Shown here in pieces: positions 43,901 through 54,323 of a stretch of DNA of 64,000 bases. The translations under genes and the position numbers were made by a program. Below the pieces are notes generated by a model. It saw only the letters and a program-made list of their open reading frames with translations. It was not told the DNA's origin and made no database searches. Positions within the stretch are counted from its first letter, which is position 1; each line of letters begins with the position of its first letter. Source of the DNA: Nephrocerus scutellatus (Eukaryota > Arthropoda > Insecta > Diptera > Pipunculidae); contig OX352761.1 of NCBI GenBank assembly GCA_947095585.1, positions 63,874,882 to 63,938,881 of the forward strand, written 5' to 3'.

Positions 43901-45038
43901 TTTACAAACGGACAAATATACGTACCGGGGACGCACTACAAGAAGATAGAGGTTGGAAGCTCTGGGTACCGTCTGAGTTGAGGAAGAGTCTTCTAAGTTC
44001 AGCTCATGTTTCTCCAGCTGCAGGACATGGAGGCATTCATAAGACGCTCCATAAGTTAAGACAGAAATACTTTTGGCCTGGAATGACTATAGATGTAAAC
44101 GACTTTATAAAAAAAACTGTGATATATGTAAGTGCAATAAAAGTACGAATAGGACGAATAGACCACCAATGGGGGTACAGACGGTGACCGAACGACCATT
44201 TCAGCGCCTGTACATTGACTTTCTGGGACCTAGGACCAAAAATGGCAATACCCAAATATTTGTTGTGCTTGACCACTTCAGCAAATTTGTCTTTCTTAAA
44301 CCCATAAGGAAGGCAACTTCAGCTGCAGTGGTCCAGTACTTAGAGGAAGCCATTTTTCATGTCTTTGGGGTTCCAGAATGTATACACTCTGACAACGGAA
44401 AGCAATTCATATCTGAACTGTTTTCCAGTTTTCTAAAGCGCTACGGGGTTAAGCACGTGAGGACTGCGGTCTACTCTCCGCAGGCCAATGCTTCAGAACG
44501 TTGAACCGTAGCGTACTGACCAAGATCAGTTCGTACCTTGGAAGCGACCAACGCGACTGGGACAAGCATGTTAGCTTTGCGGCATTTTCACTGCGAAGTG
44601 TTGCGCATGAAGCTACTAGCCTAGAGATGTATTATGCTGTCTTCGGCTTCCAAATGGCACAGAACGGATCCGCGTTTGACATTATGCGACGGTTAAACGA
44701 CATTAAACAATCAGACGTCAGAATTTTAGAGACAAAGGACAAACAACAAATTATAAGGGACGAGATATTTAGAAATTTAAGTAAGGCACATGACAAAGGA
44801 GAAAAGACCTACAATTTGAGAAGCCGAGACATTAAATACAAAGTTGGAAAGACTGTATATAGACGCAATTTCAGACAGAGTGACAAGATAGCAAGCTATA
44901 ATGCCAAACTTGGACCGAAAGCTATTAAAATTATATAAAATTATATTAAAAACTATAGGAAATTCCCTATATGAAGTAGGGAATTTGAGAGGAGAAAAGG
45001 TAGACATTTTTCATGCCAAAGACCACTTTGCCCAGTAG
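43900..45038 (+). pseudogene. G1 integrase
   Basis: The finger HVSPAAGHGGIHKTLHKLRQ (44008-44067) is cut by a frameshift at about 44112 before CDICKC (44115-44132). The core has LYIDFLGP (44209-44232, first Asp), HSDNGKQF (44387-44410, second Asp) and YSPQANASER (44472-44501, Glu), where another shift occurs. The C-terminus (YNLRSRDIKYKVGKTVYRRN, 44812-44871) is SH3-like and ends after one more shift at VDIFHAKDHFAQ, stop 45036-45038. No chromodomain seen. Confidence 0.85.
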
Positions 45039-45497
45039 TGATTGTAAGAGTTTAAGAAATTGACGATTATTTATTATTTATTATCTATAATTTATTATTC
45101 TTTATTTATTATTTATTATTTTTGACTATAATTTCTGTGATATTTAGGTTTAAGGCTTATGTGCAATTATTAGGATTATGTGCAATATTATATATTAGGT
45201 TTATCTGTGATATTTTATGCAATATTTTATATTAAAAAAAAACAAAATATATACTTTAAACATTAGCATAAGCAGTGTAAGAAAATTTAGAGCATGATCT
45301 CAGGGAGTAGGCCCTTGACCCACGTTAGGTGATACGCTCGCGGAAGACTATTCTGAAGGGTATAGGTATGGTGCCGTAATCAAGTAGGTAATATAGTTAA
45401 ATCACCACTTGAATTTAATTTACAATGCTTTACTGCATACGCTTATTTTTTTTACGTACCATTACACTCGCGACCACTCATGGAATGGAGACGAGCC
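45039..45497 (+). other. G1 3' untranslated region and polypurine tract
   Basis: Non-coding, with TTTATTATT runs (45070-45120). GGAATGGAGACGAG at 45482-45495, just before the 3' LTR, is the best candidate for the polypurine primer. No env-like frame between pol and the LTR. Confidence 0.55.
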
Positions 45498-47072
45498 TGT
45501 TATGTACGCGTATGTTATAACAAAAATAAACACTACCCTCAACCTATAAGATAATATATAGGAATAGACACTCACCCTTTTCTTAAATCCTAAGCTGTTG
45601 ACGTTGGCAGCGACGCAGCATGGTATTGATGGCATCTGAAAAAGAAAAGAAAAGCAGGAGCCTCTATTTCATACAAATAAATTTCACTTACCTGTAGAAT
45701 GAGATAATCCTCAGCTGACGTCGAATGCAGGTGCCGAGAAAGCGAAACCAAAAATTGAAAAACATTACTCTATGAAAAACATTAAAACAGAGACGCGATA
45801 TATATTTCCCAAATAGTGTTCCTTTTTGAAAAGCAGAAATCGCGCCTCTATATTTTAGATTTACACTTACCTGTTGATTTTGCACAGCACAGCACAGCAC
45901 AGTGGAATTTTCCACTACTTCGGCATGCATGTAAAATGCATTGCAGTGTTCATATCCAAATGTTATGTTGACATAAGTCATCTGTTCTAAATGGACTAGA
46001 GTGATTATGGAATGGCAAATGTTGGGGTAAAGTTGGTTTGAGGGTTTGCTGTAAGAAAATATTTAAATGTATGTATTTAATAATAGTTGTAGGTGTTGAA
46101 TGTATGATATTCGTGTTTTATGTCGTTAGTAAATGTAACTAAAATTTAAAAAAGGACGGGATGATAGAATTGATTTCCACATTAGACAAACAAAGATAGA
46201 ATGTCTATTTTAGGGGAAGGGAATTTAGGCGCCAAAATTTTAATAAAATTAGATAGCGATTTTGGGACGGCCGACAAAAAGGACAAAGATGTAAGAAAGA
46301 TAAAAAGGTATAGTAATTGACGTAAAGAAAAAGGAAAGCAAGAGGAATTCTTTTTCTAGAAGGTTCGGAAAAAAGAAAAGGTTTCTTCAGGCGGAGACAG
46401 AAATTTTAGCGGCAGTTGAACTTGAACCATCAATAAAAGGCGTACTGCGCGACAGTCGAAACTAATGCCCGATAAGCCAAAAATCAGCAATCAAGGAGAG
46501 TTGATTCTATAGCGTTAAAGTCGAAGACGATAGAAAAAAAGGGGTTTTAATTTCAAAGTTAAAAAGTTAAAAACCTTTAATGGTAGAGATTCAGCATTTT
46601 GTAAAAGTTTTTTTGTGAACAGAAAACGATGAAACACCATTTCTAAAAAAAAAGTGAAAATAGTTCAAATGTTTTAAACGCCATTTTGCGCGGCTCCATA
46701 TATTTAAAAACCAAAAAAAAGTTTTTCATAAGTGGAAACATCATTTTTCTGTGAAAATAGTACAAATGTTTTAAACGCCATTTTGCGCGGCTCCATATAT
46801 TTAAAAACCAAAAAAAGTTTTTCATAAGTGGAAACATCATTTTTCTGTGAAAATAGTACAAATGTTTTAAACGCCATTTTGCGCGGCTCCATATATTTAA
46901 AAACCAAAAAATTTTCCATAAGTGGAAACACCAATTTTTTTGTGAAAGGAGCCTTAAAAATCAAATACCTGAAAATCATGCCCATCTCCATCGGTGAAAT
47001 CTACATTTTTTTTTAAAGAAACAAGTTCGAGTGCGGCAAGTGACTTTTAGAAAGCGTCATATAAATCAAGCG
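45498..47072 (+). repeat. G1 3' LTR, left part
   Basis: TGTTATGTACGCGTATGTTA onward; has the 105-bp block near 45934-46045 and the 430-bp block near 46238-46640 that the 5' LTR lacks. Contains three copies of a 97-bp tandem repeat (46657-46925). The AGCG at 47069-47072 is the G2 target site; the LTR continues at 54324. Confidence 0.87.
46657..46925 (+). repeat. 97-bp tandem repeat in the G1 3' LTR
   Basis: Three units of AAATGTTTTAAACGCCATTT, GCGCGGCTCCATATATTTAA and TTTTTCATAAGTGGAAACAT. Two units occur at 37920-38110 and one at 36114-36210. Confidence 0.88.
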
Positions 47073-47460
47073 AGTTATATATGCACCAGAACTCCCACAT
47101 ACAACAAAGCAAGATCAGCATGATATCATATTCAACCACAGACATACAACAAAGAGAACAAAGGAATGATGACTCAAATAAACGACTTCGAAGCCAACGC
47201 TCAATTCAAGCAGACAACAAAGGAATGATGACTCAAATAAACAACTTCGAAGCCAACGCGCTATTCAGGCAGACAACAAAGAGAACAAAGGAAAGACGTA
47301 AATGTATTATGACTAAGAAATATGTAAAACAGAATCTATATAAATAAGAACTTGAATTGTATTCAAAGCAGAACTTAAGTAGACTTGAAACACATCAGTC
47401 GTAGGTTTTCAAATAAAAATAATTTTTAAAAATACTTTTTGTATTTTCAATAATTAAATT
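47073..47460 (+). repeat. G2 5' LTR
   Basis: Has a TATA box TATATAAATA at 47337-47346 and AATAAAAATAATTTTT near 47412. Contains 45 bp (around 47107-47151) absent from the 3' LTR; otherwise I see only about two base differences. A tandem duplication of AACAAAGGAATGATGACTCA is present in both LTRs. Confidence 0.92.
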
Positions 47461-47478
47461 GGCGCAGTCGGTAGGATA
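47461..47478 (+). other. G2 primer-binding site
   Basis: GGCGCAGTCGGTAGGATA (with the preceding T of the LTR) matches the primer site of the 17.6/297 errantivirus group, which is assigned to tRNA-Ser. Confidence 0.8.
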
Positions 47479-47699
47479 GTCACTATATTTGTGCTATCCA
47501 AGTAAAAAACCAACGTTCCGTAAATTAGTGAATTTATTTCCAAACAAAGTTTCTAAAATTAACAAGCTTTGAAATAATAATTAAAATTCGGTATCGCTAA
47601 AAAAACTTTAAAGTGAAATAAAAACGTACAAAAATCGACGGAAATAAAAACACTTTAAAATAAATTCAGTGAATTAATCGAAAGGATCAATTAATAGCT

Positions 47700-49192
47700 C
47701 AATCCAACGCATATGGTAATGCTATAAAATTCCGTAGAGGAAAATTGATTCTTGAATGGCAAAACTGGCTACTGGTTTACCCATTACCAACGAAGAAGGA
47801 AATAAATAAATTAACATTTGAAGAAACTAAAAAAGTATCTGCTATACTTTCAACAAAATTACTAAAGAAGAAAAGACAGCTTAATGATCAAGAAATTCAG
47901 AAAGAAGAAGTTACAGGAGGCAAAGACCAGATTTACAAACGAAGAAAACAGTTCATCAGAAGAGGACCTTCAATTATACAACATTAGGAATCAGCCGATT
48001 CCTGAAGAATTACGTAAGAATAAGAACAAAGATAACATTAAAGAGTTATATATTAATAAAGAAGAATTTAATTTAGAAAATAATAATCTTAACAGTAATA
48101 TTTTTAACACGATTTTGGGTAGTAATAATTTAAGTAATAAAAGTGAAAATTGTGAACAAATTTCCAAAAATAAAACAAATAATCCTGGTAGCAATATTTT
48201 TGAAAAGATTCTGGGCAGTAATAATTTAAGTTTCAAAAGTGAAAATTGTGAACAGATTTCTAACAATAAAACAAACATGAGTCTAAACCCAGATAACATT
48301 GGTCAACTCGGTCAAGTAGACGAGACACCAAAGAAAAATTTAACGCTTGACCCATTAAAATATATTGAAAAATTGCATACATTCGATGGTCGTCCAGAAG
48401 ACCTCTACACATTCTTAACAAACGTAGATGATATCATCCCTACATTGCTAGAATACAATGCACAATCGCAGAGAATGTGTATTAACATTCTCAAATCTAA
48501 ATTTATCGGCAAAGGCAAAACGTTGTATTGAGATTCATTCTCACCTACAAAAATGGCAGGACATAAAGCAAATGCTAGTAAACAATTTTGGAGGATTTAA
48601 AAACTCTTTCCAGCTGTACGAAGACCTTCGTCAGACCAGCTTCAAAGGTGATGTTTTAGGATTCTATAATAATATCCAAAAAATCTTGTGTGATTTAAAT
48701 CAGAAAAGCGTTCAGGAAAATAAAGAACACGAAGTAGAAAATAATAACCTCACTGCTTTAAACATTTTTAAAGAAAAGGTTCCAACTCATATGAGGACTA
48801 TCCTCTATGCTTTAAAGCCAACAAGCTTACAACAAGCTCTCTACGAGCTCACACAAGCAGGATTCGTCAATTCAAGTCCTCTCGAAGAAAGGATACAAAA
48901 ACCTCAAAATACCCAAAATAAAAACTTTCAACCAAGAATTTATTATCCTCAACAACAAGGTCTTAGACCAAACTTTCAAAATCAGGGACTATTTAGAAAT
49001 AACTTTAATAATAATAATTTTAGACCACAACAAACGTTCAGACCCCCGTTTAACCATTATAACAACAATCAGAATAACAATAATTTCAGACCTCAAAATA
49101 ATTTTAATAATAATAGGAACTATAATAACAATTATAATAATCAAAGGCCACAACCCATGGATGTAGATCCTGGAAGTAACTACGGCGAATAG
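47700..49192 (+). pseudogene. G2 gag polyprotein, two frameshifts
   Basis: Three overlapping frames: to about 47925, 47925 to about 48512, and 48512 to the stop at 49192. No in-frame ATG is evident at the start; text before LILEWQNWLL is open back to about 47680, so the start is unsure. The middle has two copies of an ILGSNNLS...SENCEQIS block. KYIEKLHTFDGRPEDLYTFL (48358-48417) begins the capsid-like core. The C-terminus is an Asn/Gln/Phe-rich RNA-binding tail ending RPQPMDVDPGS. There is no CCHC knuckle, as in other members of this group. It would form the particle core. Confidence 0.8.
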
Positions 49193-49311
49193 CGCCTCGA
49201 CAAATGAACTACACGAGAAAAAACCATAACAATGAATATTATAAAAACGAAAGGAACAATCCTGCGGGATCAAACGAAATAAAAATTAACCAAGAACATG
49301 ATACAAATTTT

Positions 49312-49573
49312 CGGGCACAGGCCTCGGAAACAAATTAGGACTTCCCTATCTCAGGATAGAAAAAAACGGAAACTGTATTAGAATGCTCATAGATACTGGA
49401 GCAACAAACAGTATCATCAATAAAAAAGATACACCTCCAAAATACATTTTAAAAAGAAAAGAATACTCCTTTACAAATCAATACAGTAGGAAATCCTGTC
49501 ACAGTAACAGAAAGCAACCTTCCCTAAAGAAAAATTCGCACTACCAGCTAAAACAGATTGCACATTTCAAATC
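49312..49573 (+). pseudogene. G2 protease, frameshifted
   Basis: LPYLRIEKNGN then LIDTGATNSIIN (49387-49421), the aspartic protease active site DTG. A shift near 49460-49480 breaks the strand region, after which the text runs into the pol frame at 49574 (SFSENYNGLIGNNIL, the protease end with its GNNIL block). The shift prevents a normal Gag-Pol polyprotein. Confidence 0.78.
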
Positions 49574-52500
49574 ATGAGCTTTAGTGAAAATTATAATGGA
49601 TTAATAGGAAATAATATTTTAATGACAAATAATGGAAAAATTGACTATAAAACAAAAACACTTGAATTAAACGACATAAAGATTCCCATATTTTTTGATG
49701 AAACCGATGAGCAAGAATATGCCATGGAAATTCATCACCTAAATGGCTTAACGCCATATGACTCAATATTCGACGAATTCGAAGAAAAAAATACAAACCA
49801 TATAAATACAGAAGAAAAAAGCATATTATTTAAAACACTTAAGGAATATTCAGATGTCTTCTTTCACAAAGGAGATGATCTATCCTTCACTTCACATGTG
49901 AAACACATACTTCCAGTAACTGATACTTCCCCAATATTTACAAGGATATATAGATATCCTGAAGTTCACAAAAACGAAGTCAATAAACAAATCCAGGAAC
50001 TTTTAGATCAAAAAATAATTAAACATTCCACTTCACCATATAATGCTCCAATTTGGGTCGTTCCCAAAAAAGAAGACAAAATGGGAAACAAAGAATGGCG
50101 AATTGTCATTGACTATCGTAAATTAAATCAAATTACGAAAGAAGATAAATTCCCTATTCCTCTCATCGAGGACATATTAGATAAAATGGGTAGAGCAAAC
50201 TATTTCTCTACGTTAGATTTAACCAAGGGTTTCTATCAAATAGACATTAACCCAGAAGACCGTGAAAAGACGGCCTTTTCCACATTATCAGGCCATTATG
50301 AATGGATACGTATGCCTTTCGGGTTAAGAAATGCACCCGCTACGTTTCAACGAATGATGAATGAAGTCTTAGGAGACTTCATCGGAAAAATTTGTTATGT
50401 ATATCTTGATGATATCATAATCTTCAGTACTTCACTTCAGGAACACATTCTCCACTTAAGAATGATATTTGAAAGACTTCGTAAAGTTAATTTAAAAATC
50501 TCATTGAACAAATGCGATTTCCTAAAAAAGGAATCAGAATTTTTAGGACATATCATCACGCCAGAAGGCATAAAACCCAATCCTTCAAAAATACAAACTA
50601 TAAAAGATTTCCCCATACCTAAAACTGTAAAAGAAATACAATCATTTCTCGGATTGACCGGTTATTACCGCAAATTCATTCAAGATTATGCAAAAATAAT
50701 CAAACCAATGACTCTCTATTTGAAAAAAGATACTAATATTGATCTAAATAATGAAAAATATATCGAAGCATTCGACAAAGTAAAAATAATAATGACAGAT
50801 ACCTTGATAAACAAACATCCAGATTTTAATAAAGAATTCCTATTAACAACAGACGCTAGCAATTTCGCTATTGGCGCTGTATTAAGCCAGTCCCACGGAC
50901 CACTTTCTTTTGCTTCACGCACACTCAATAAACATGAATGCAACTACTCTACAATAGAGAAAGAATTACTTGCAATTGTCTGGGCAACCAAACAATTCCG
51001 CCACTACCTTTACGGTAGAAGATTTAAAATACTTACGGACCATAGACCTCTCGTATGGCTCCATAATTTAAAAGAACCCAACTCAAAACTCCAACGATGG
51101 AAAATAAAATTAGAAGAATTCGATTTCAATATCGAATATATCCAAAGAAAAGAAAACAAAGTGGCAGACGCCCTTTCAAGAATTAAAATAGATCAAATAA
51201 ATGCATTAGAAGAAGACCTAGTCTCTACTCAACATTCAGTAGAATCTGATAGTACAGATTTAATTTCTATAACTGATAAACCGTTAAACATGTTTAAGAG
51301 ACAAATCATAATAAAAAAGACAGACATTGATTCAGACAAAATTACATTCCCATACAAAGGAAAAAGATTAATTACTATCACTCGAAAAGACTTTACAGAC
51401 AAAGACTTTGAATTCATAATATCAGAGTGTGACACAAACATTACAAATTCTATATTTTTTAATAACGATGAGATATCTCTAAAAAGATACGAGACAGAAG
51501 ACGAACTCTTCTTAAAATTCCAGAACTATTGGAAAAAACACCACAACGGACAAAAGCTATTTAGAACAATGACAAATTTAATAAATTTATACCCTCCAAG
51601 AACGGAAGACGAAATATTAAAAGTACACAAATCACATAATCACATAGGCATAGAAAAAACCTATTTAGAAATAATAAGAAAATTCTATACACCAAATCTG
51701 AGAGAATTAATCAATAAAATAATTAATAATTGTGAAATTTGCAACTTCAAAATTGAACGAAACCCAATCAAACTCCCATACGAAAAAACCCCCACACCTC
51801 AAGGTCCACACATACATTACCACATGGATTTATATATCGTACAAAAAAATAAAACCATTCTAACTTGTATAGACAAGTTTTCAAAATTTGTGGCAGTGGA
51901 GAAAACAGAATCCAAGAATCAATTAGATGTTCTAAATGCTATGATAAAAATCTTTAGTTATATGACCAGACCAAAACTCTTAACAATAGACAATGATACA
52001 ACATTTGGTTCTCCGACGATAACCAAATATCTCACAGAAAACGAAATACTCACTCATACCACTACACCTTATCGACACACAGGAAACTCAGACATAGAAC
52101 GATTCCATAGTACTCTAAACGAGAACCTTAGATTCTTTGAAAGAGAAAAAAACAATTTAGTCGACAATTTAGCGCGATTAGTAGAAGTCTACAATCGGAC
52201 ACTACATCTAACTACATTAGAGAAACCCAACGATGTACATTTCGGTAAAGTGAATCCAATAAAAATTTATGAAAGAATAGAAAAAGTAAAAATCAAAAAT
52301 ACATTTAAAATCAATAAAGGTAGAAACAACTGTGAAATAAATCCAGAATTTACGAATTGTAATCCCATAGGAATTGACAAATTAAAGACAAAACATATAA
52401 AAGTAAAAGTGCTAAAAACAAGTGGAAATAAAATACTAATACAACCCCGGATCAACAAACAAACGCTACATAAAGACCAGTTTAGAAAAAGAAAAAAATA

Positions 52501-52600
52501 TACGAAATTAATAAATATCCCAGGTGACAATAGCAACAATAAAAATGACACCCCTAACCCTATTAGTGACATTGACTCTATGGCAGTCAATACCGATTAA
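49574..52600 (+). CDS. pol: G2 pol: reverse transcriptase, RNase H and integrase, open
   Basis: 1008 codons without interruption. In an active element this would be the distal part of Gag-Pol, so the ATG at 49574 is only the first Met in the open part. RT spans about residues 120-330, with the catalytic YLDD at 277-280. RNase H spans about 415-540, with Asp427 in TTDASN and TDHRPLVWL later. Integrase finger: His685 and His689 with Cys pair ENCEIC-type near 725. DDE core: D752, D806 and E842, with 35 residues between the last two. The end is a basic, Asn-rich tail. The open frame contrasts with the broken gag and env on either side. Its 3' end overlaps the env start in another frame. Confidence 0.93.
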   Translation: MSFSENYNGLIGNNILMTNNGKIDYKTKTLELNDIKIPIFFDETDEQEYAMEIHHLNGLTPYDSIFDEFEEKNTNHINTEEKSILFKTLKEYSDVFFHKGDDLSFTSHVKHILPVTDTSPIFTRIYRYPEVHKNEVNKQIQELLDQKIIKHSTSPYNAPIWVVPKKEDKMGNKEWRIVIDYRKLNQITKEDKFPIPLIEDILDKMGRANYFSTLDLTKGFYQIDINPEDREKTAFSTLSGHYEWIRMPFGLRNAPATFQRMMNEVLGDFIGKICYVYLDDIIIFSTSLQEHILHLRMIFERLRKVNLKISLNKCDFLKKESEFLGHIITPEGIKPNPSKIQTIKDFPIPKTVKEIQSFLGLTGYYRKFIQDYAKIIKPMTLYLKKDTNIDLNNEKYIEAFDKVKIIMTDTLINKHPDFNKEFLLTTDASNFAIGAVLSQSHGPLSFASRTLNKHECNYSTIEKELLAIVWATKQFRHYLYGRRFKILTDHRPLVWLHNLKEPNSKLQRWKIKLEEFDFNIEYIQRKENKVADALSRIKIDQINALEEDLVSTQHSVESDSTDLISITDKPLNMFKRQIIIKKTDIDSDKITFPYKGKRLITITRKDFTDKDFEFIISECDTNITNSIFFNNDEISLKRYETEDELFLKFQNYWKKHHNGQKLFRTMTNLINLYPPRTEDEILKVHKSHNHIGIEKTYLEIIRKFYTPNLRELINKIINNCEICNFKIERNPIKLPYEKTPTPQGPHIHYHMDLYIVQKNKTILTCIDKFSKFVAVEKTESKNQLDVLNAMIKIFSYMTRPKLLTIDNDTTFGSPTITKYLTENEILTHTTTPYRHTGNSDIERFHSTLNENLRFFEREKNNLVDNLARLVEVYNRTLHLTTLEKPNDVHFGKVNPIKIYERIEKVKIKNTFKINKGRNNCEINPEFTNCNPIGIDKLKTKHIKVKVLKTSGNKILIQPRINKQTLHKDQFRKRKKYTKLINIPGDNSNNKNDTPNPISDIDSMAVNTD

Positions 52601-53985
52601 AACTCAGGAAATACAAGTGTACGAAATAAATAAAGAATTTGTATTAATAGAATCAAGACCAGTACATCTGATTAAAGATTACACTAACATTTTACACATT
52701 ATCAATCTAACTTAATATGACGAAATAGTGAACGAACTAAAAACCTATACTTATTCCTAAAAAAAGTTACAAACAACTCAGTGAGCTCACAAAATTAGAA
52801 AACAAAATAAACACAATAATCCCTCATAAAATTGTAAAAAGAGGACTAATTAACCTAATAGGTTCAGGCATGAAATTCCTGTACGGAACAATGGACGATG
52901 ATGATCGTCAAGAAATTGAAAATAAATTAAAAGAATATGAAACAAATAATAAACAATTATTAAATAATAATAACCAACAAGTAAAGATTAATGAACAATT
53001 CAATGAACAGTTTAAAAAGTTAACAGAGATAGTTAACATAGGTACAACTACAATAAAAGAACTTAAAAATCAGAAAAATGATATCAATGACTTAAGAATA
53101 GAATTAGAATTTAATGACCAAATAAAAGAAGTAAAACATAACATCGAACTCATTGAAGATGTAGTGCTTAACGCACGAACAGGCGTTTTAACTCATAATA
53201 TCTTCACGTTGGAAGAAATTCAGGAATACAATTTAACATTTGAAACTTTAGAACATTTAAAAATGCATTTAGCCATATACAACGAAAATATTTTTATAAT
53301 AATTTCTATACCACAGTTTACAAAAGAACCCTATGACAAATATTACCTACAGGATTTCCCAATAAAAAATAAAACAATAAATCTAATAACTAACGAAGTA
53401 TATAGATTAAACAATAGTTTATACTATCCGAGTACAGAAACAAAGAATTTAACAGAAATAAATGATGAATGTATTCATAATATAATCTTAAGAAATGACC
53501 CAAACTTTTGTAAAATAAAGAATCTGAATGAAACCATTGTAAAAGAATTAGGAGAATATTTGATTCTAAAAAATGTTAAACAAATTAATCTTACACAAAA
53601 TTGTAATAAAAATAATTACAGCCTAAATGGCAATTATTTAATAAAGTTTAAAGAATGTAAAATATATTTAAACAATAAATCCTTTAATAGAATAGAATAG
53701 AATATAAAGGAGATTTAATAATTCCTACATTAAATTTTAATTATGAAAACAATAAAGATATCGAAATCGTGGATTTCAAACCTATTGAAAATATTAAAAT
53801 ACATAGAGGTGTCTCCTCAACAACTAACCTTTAGTGTTACCACTATAATCATTGTAACTATTATAATAATAATATTATATATATATATATGAAAAAGAGA
53901 AATAACAGACCAAACAACAATATAGCCGTGAATCTACCATCAGTCAAATTTCACCAGATGGACGATTCAAGAGGGGGAGGAGTTA
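52545..53985 (+). pseudogene. env: G2 env glycoprotein, frameshifted
   Basis: Env of insect errantiviruses is a class I-type fusion glycoprotein related to baculovirus F protein. The ATG at 52545 begins a hydrophobic signal-like segment, and a splice acceptor-like AATATCCCAG precedes it (ending 52523). The frame closes at 52715. A second frame covers about 52790-53700, with a basic cleavage-like KR followed by GLINLIGSGMKF (52837-52880), a long coiled-coil-like Asn/Glu/Lys-rich stretch and several N-x-T/S sites. After a shift near 53695 come the rest of the ectodomain, then a hydrophobic Ile/Thr-rich membrane segment at about 53830-53890 and a short basic tail. At least three shifts make it non-functional. 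Confidence 0.78.
53969..53980 (+). other. G2 polypurine tract
   Basis: AAGAGGGGGAGG lies directly before the 3' LTR start AGTTATATATG; this is the primer for plus-strand synthesis. Confidence 0.85.
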
Positions 53986-54323
53986 TATATGCACCAGAAC
54001 TCCCACATACAACAAAGAGAACAAAGGAATGATGACTCAAATAAACGACTTCGAAGCCAACGCTCAATTCAAGCAGACAACAAAGGAATGATGACTCAAA
54101 TAAACAACTTCGAAGCCAACGCGCTATTCAGGCAGACAACAAAGAGAACAAAGGAAAGACGTAAATGTATTATGACTAAGAAATATGTTAAACAGAATCT
54201 ATATAAATAAGAACTTGAATTGTATTCAAAGCAGAACTTAAGTAGACTTGAAACACATCAGTCGTAGGTTTTCAAATAAAAATAATTTTTAAAAATACTT
54301 TTTGTATTTTCAATAATTAAATT
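53981..54323 (+). repeat. G2 3' LTR
   Basis: Preceded by the polypurine tract. TATATAAATA at about 54200-54209. Nearly identical to the 5' LTR apart from its 45-bp shortfall, which indicates a recent insertion. Confidence 0.92.

Larger units (their letters stand above)
47073..54323 (+). mobile_element. Errantivirus-type gypsy element G2 with env
   Basis: A 7.25-kb element with 388-bp (47073-47460) and 343-bp (53981-54323) LTRs that start AGTTATATATGCACC and end AATAATTAAATT, the AGT...ATT form of the 17.6/297/gypsy group. AGCG is duplicated at 47069-47072 and 54324-54327. It has a tRNA-Ser-type primer site, gag, protease, pol, env and a polypurine tract. pol is open over 1008 codons; gag, protease and env carry frameshifts. 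It lies in the G1 3' LTR and is the youngest layer of the nest. Confidence 0.93.

Noticed and set aside
52267..52590. Hydrophobic minus-strand frame that looks like a membrane protein
   Set aside because: It lies exactly antisense to the AT-rich end of G2 pol; Lys/Asn/Ile codons give Phe/Leu/Ile on the other strand.
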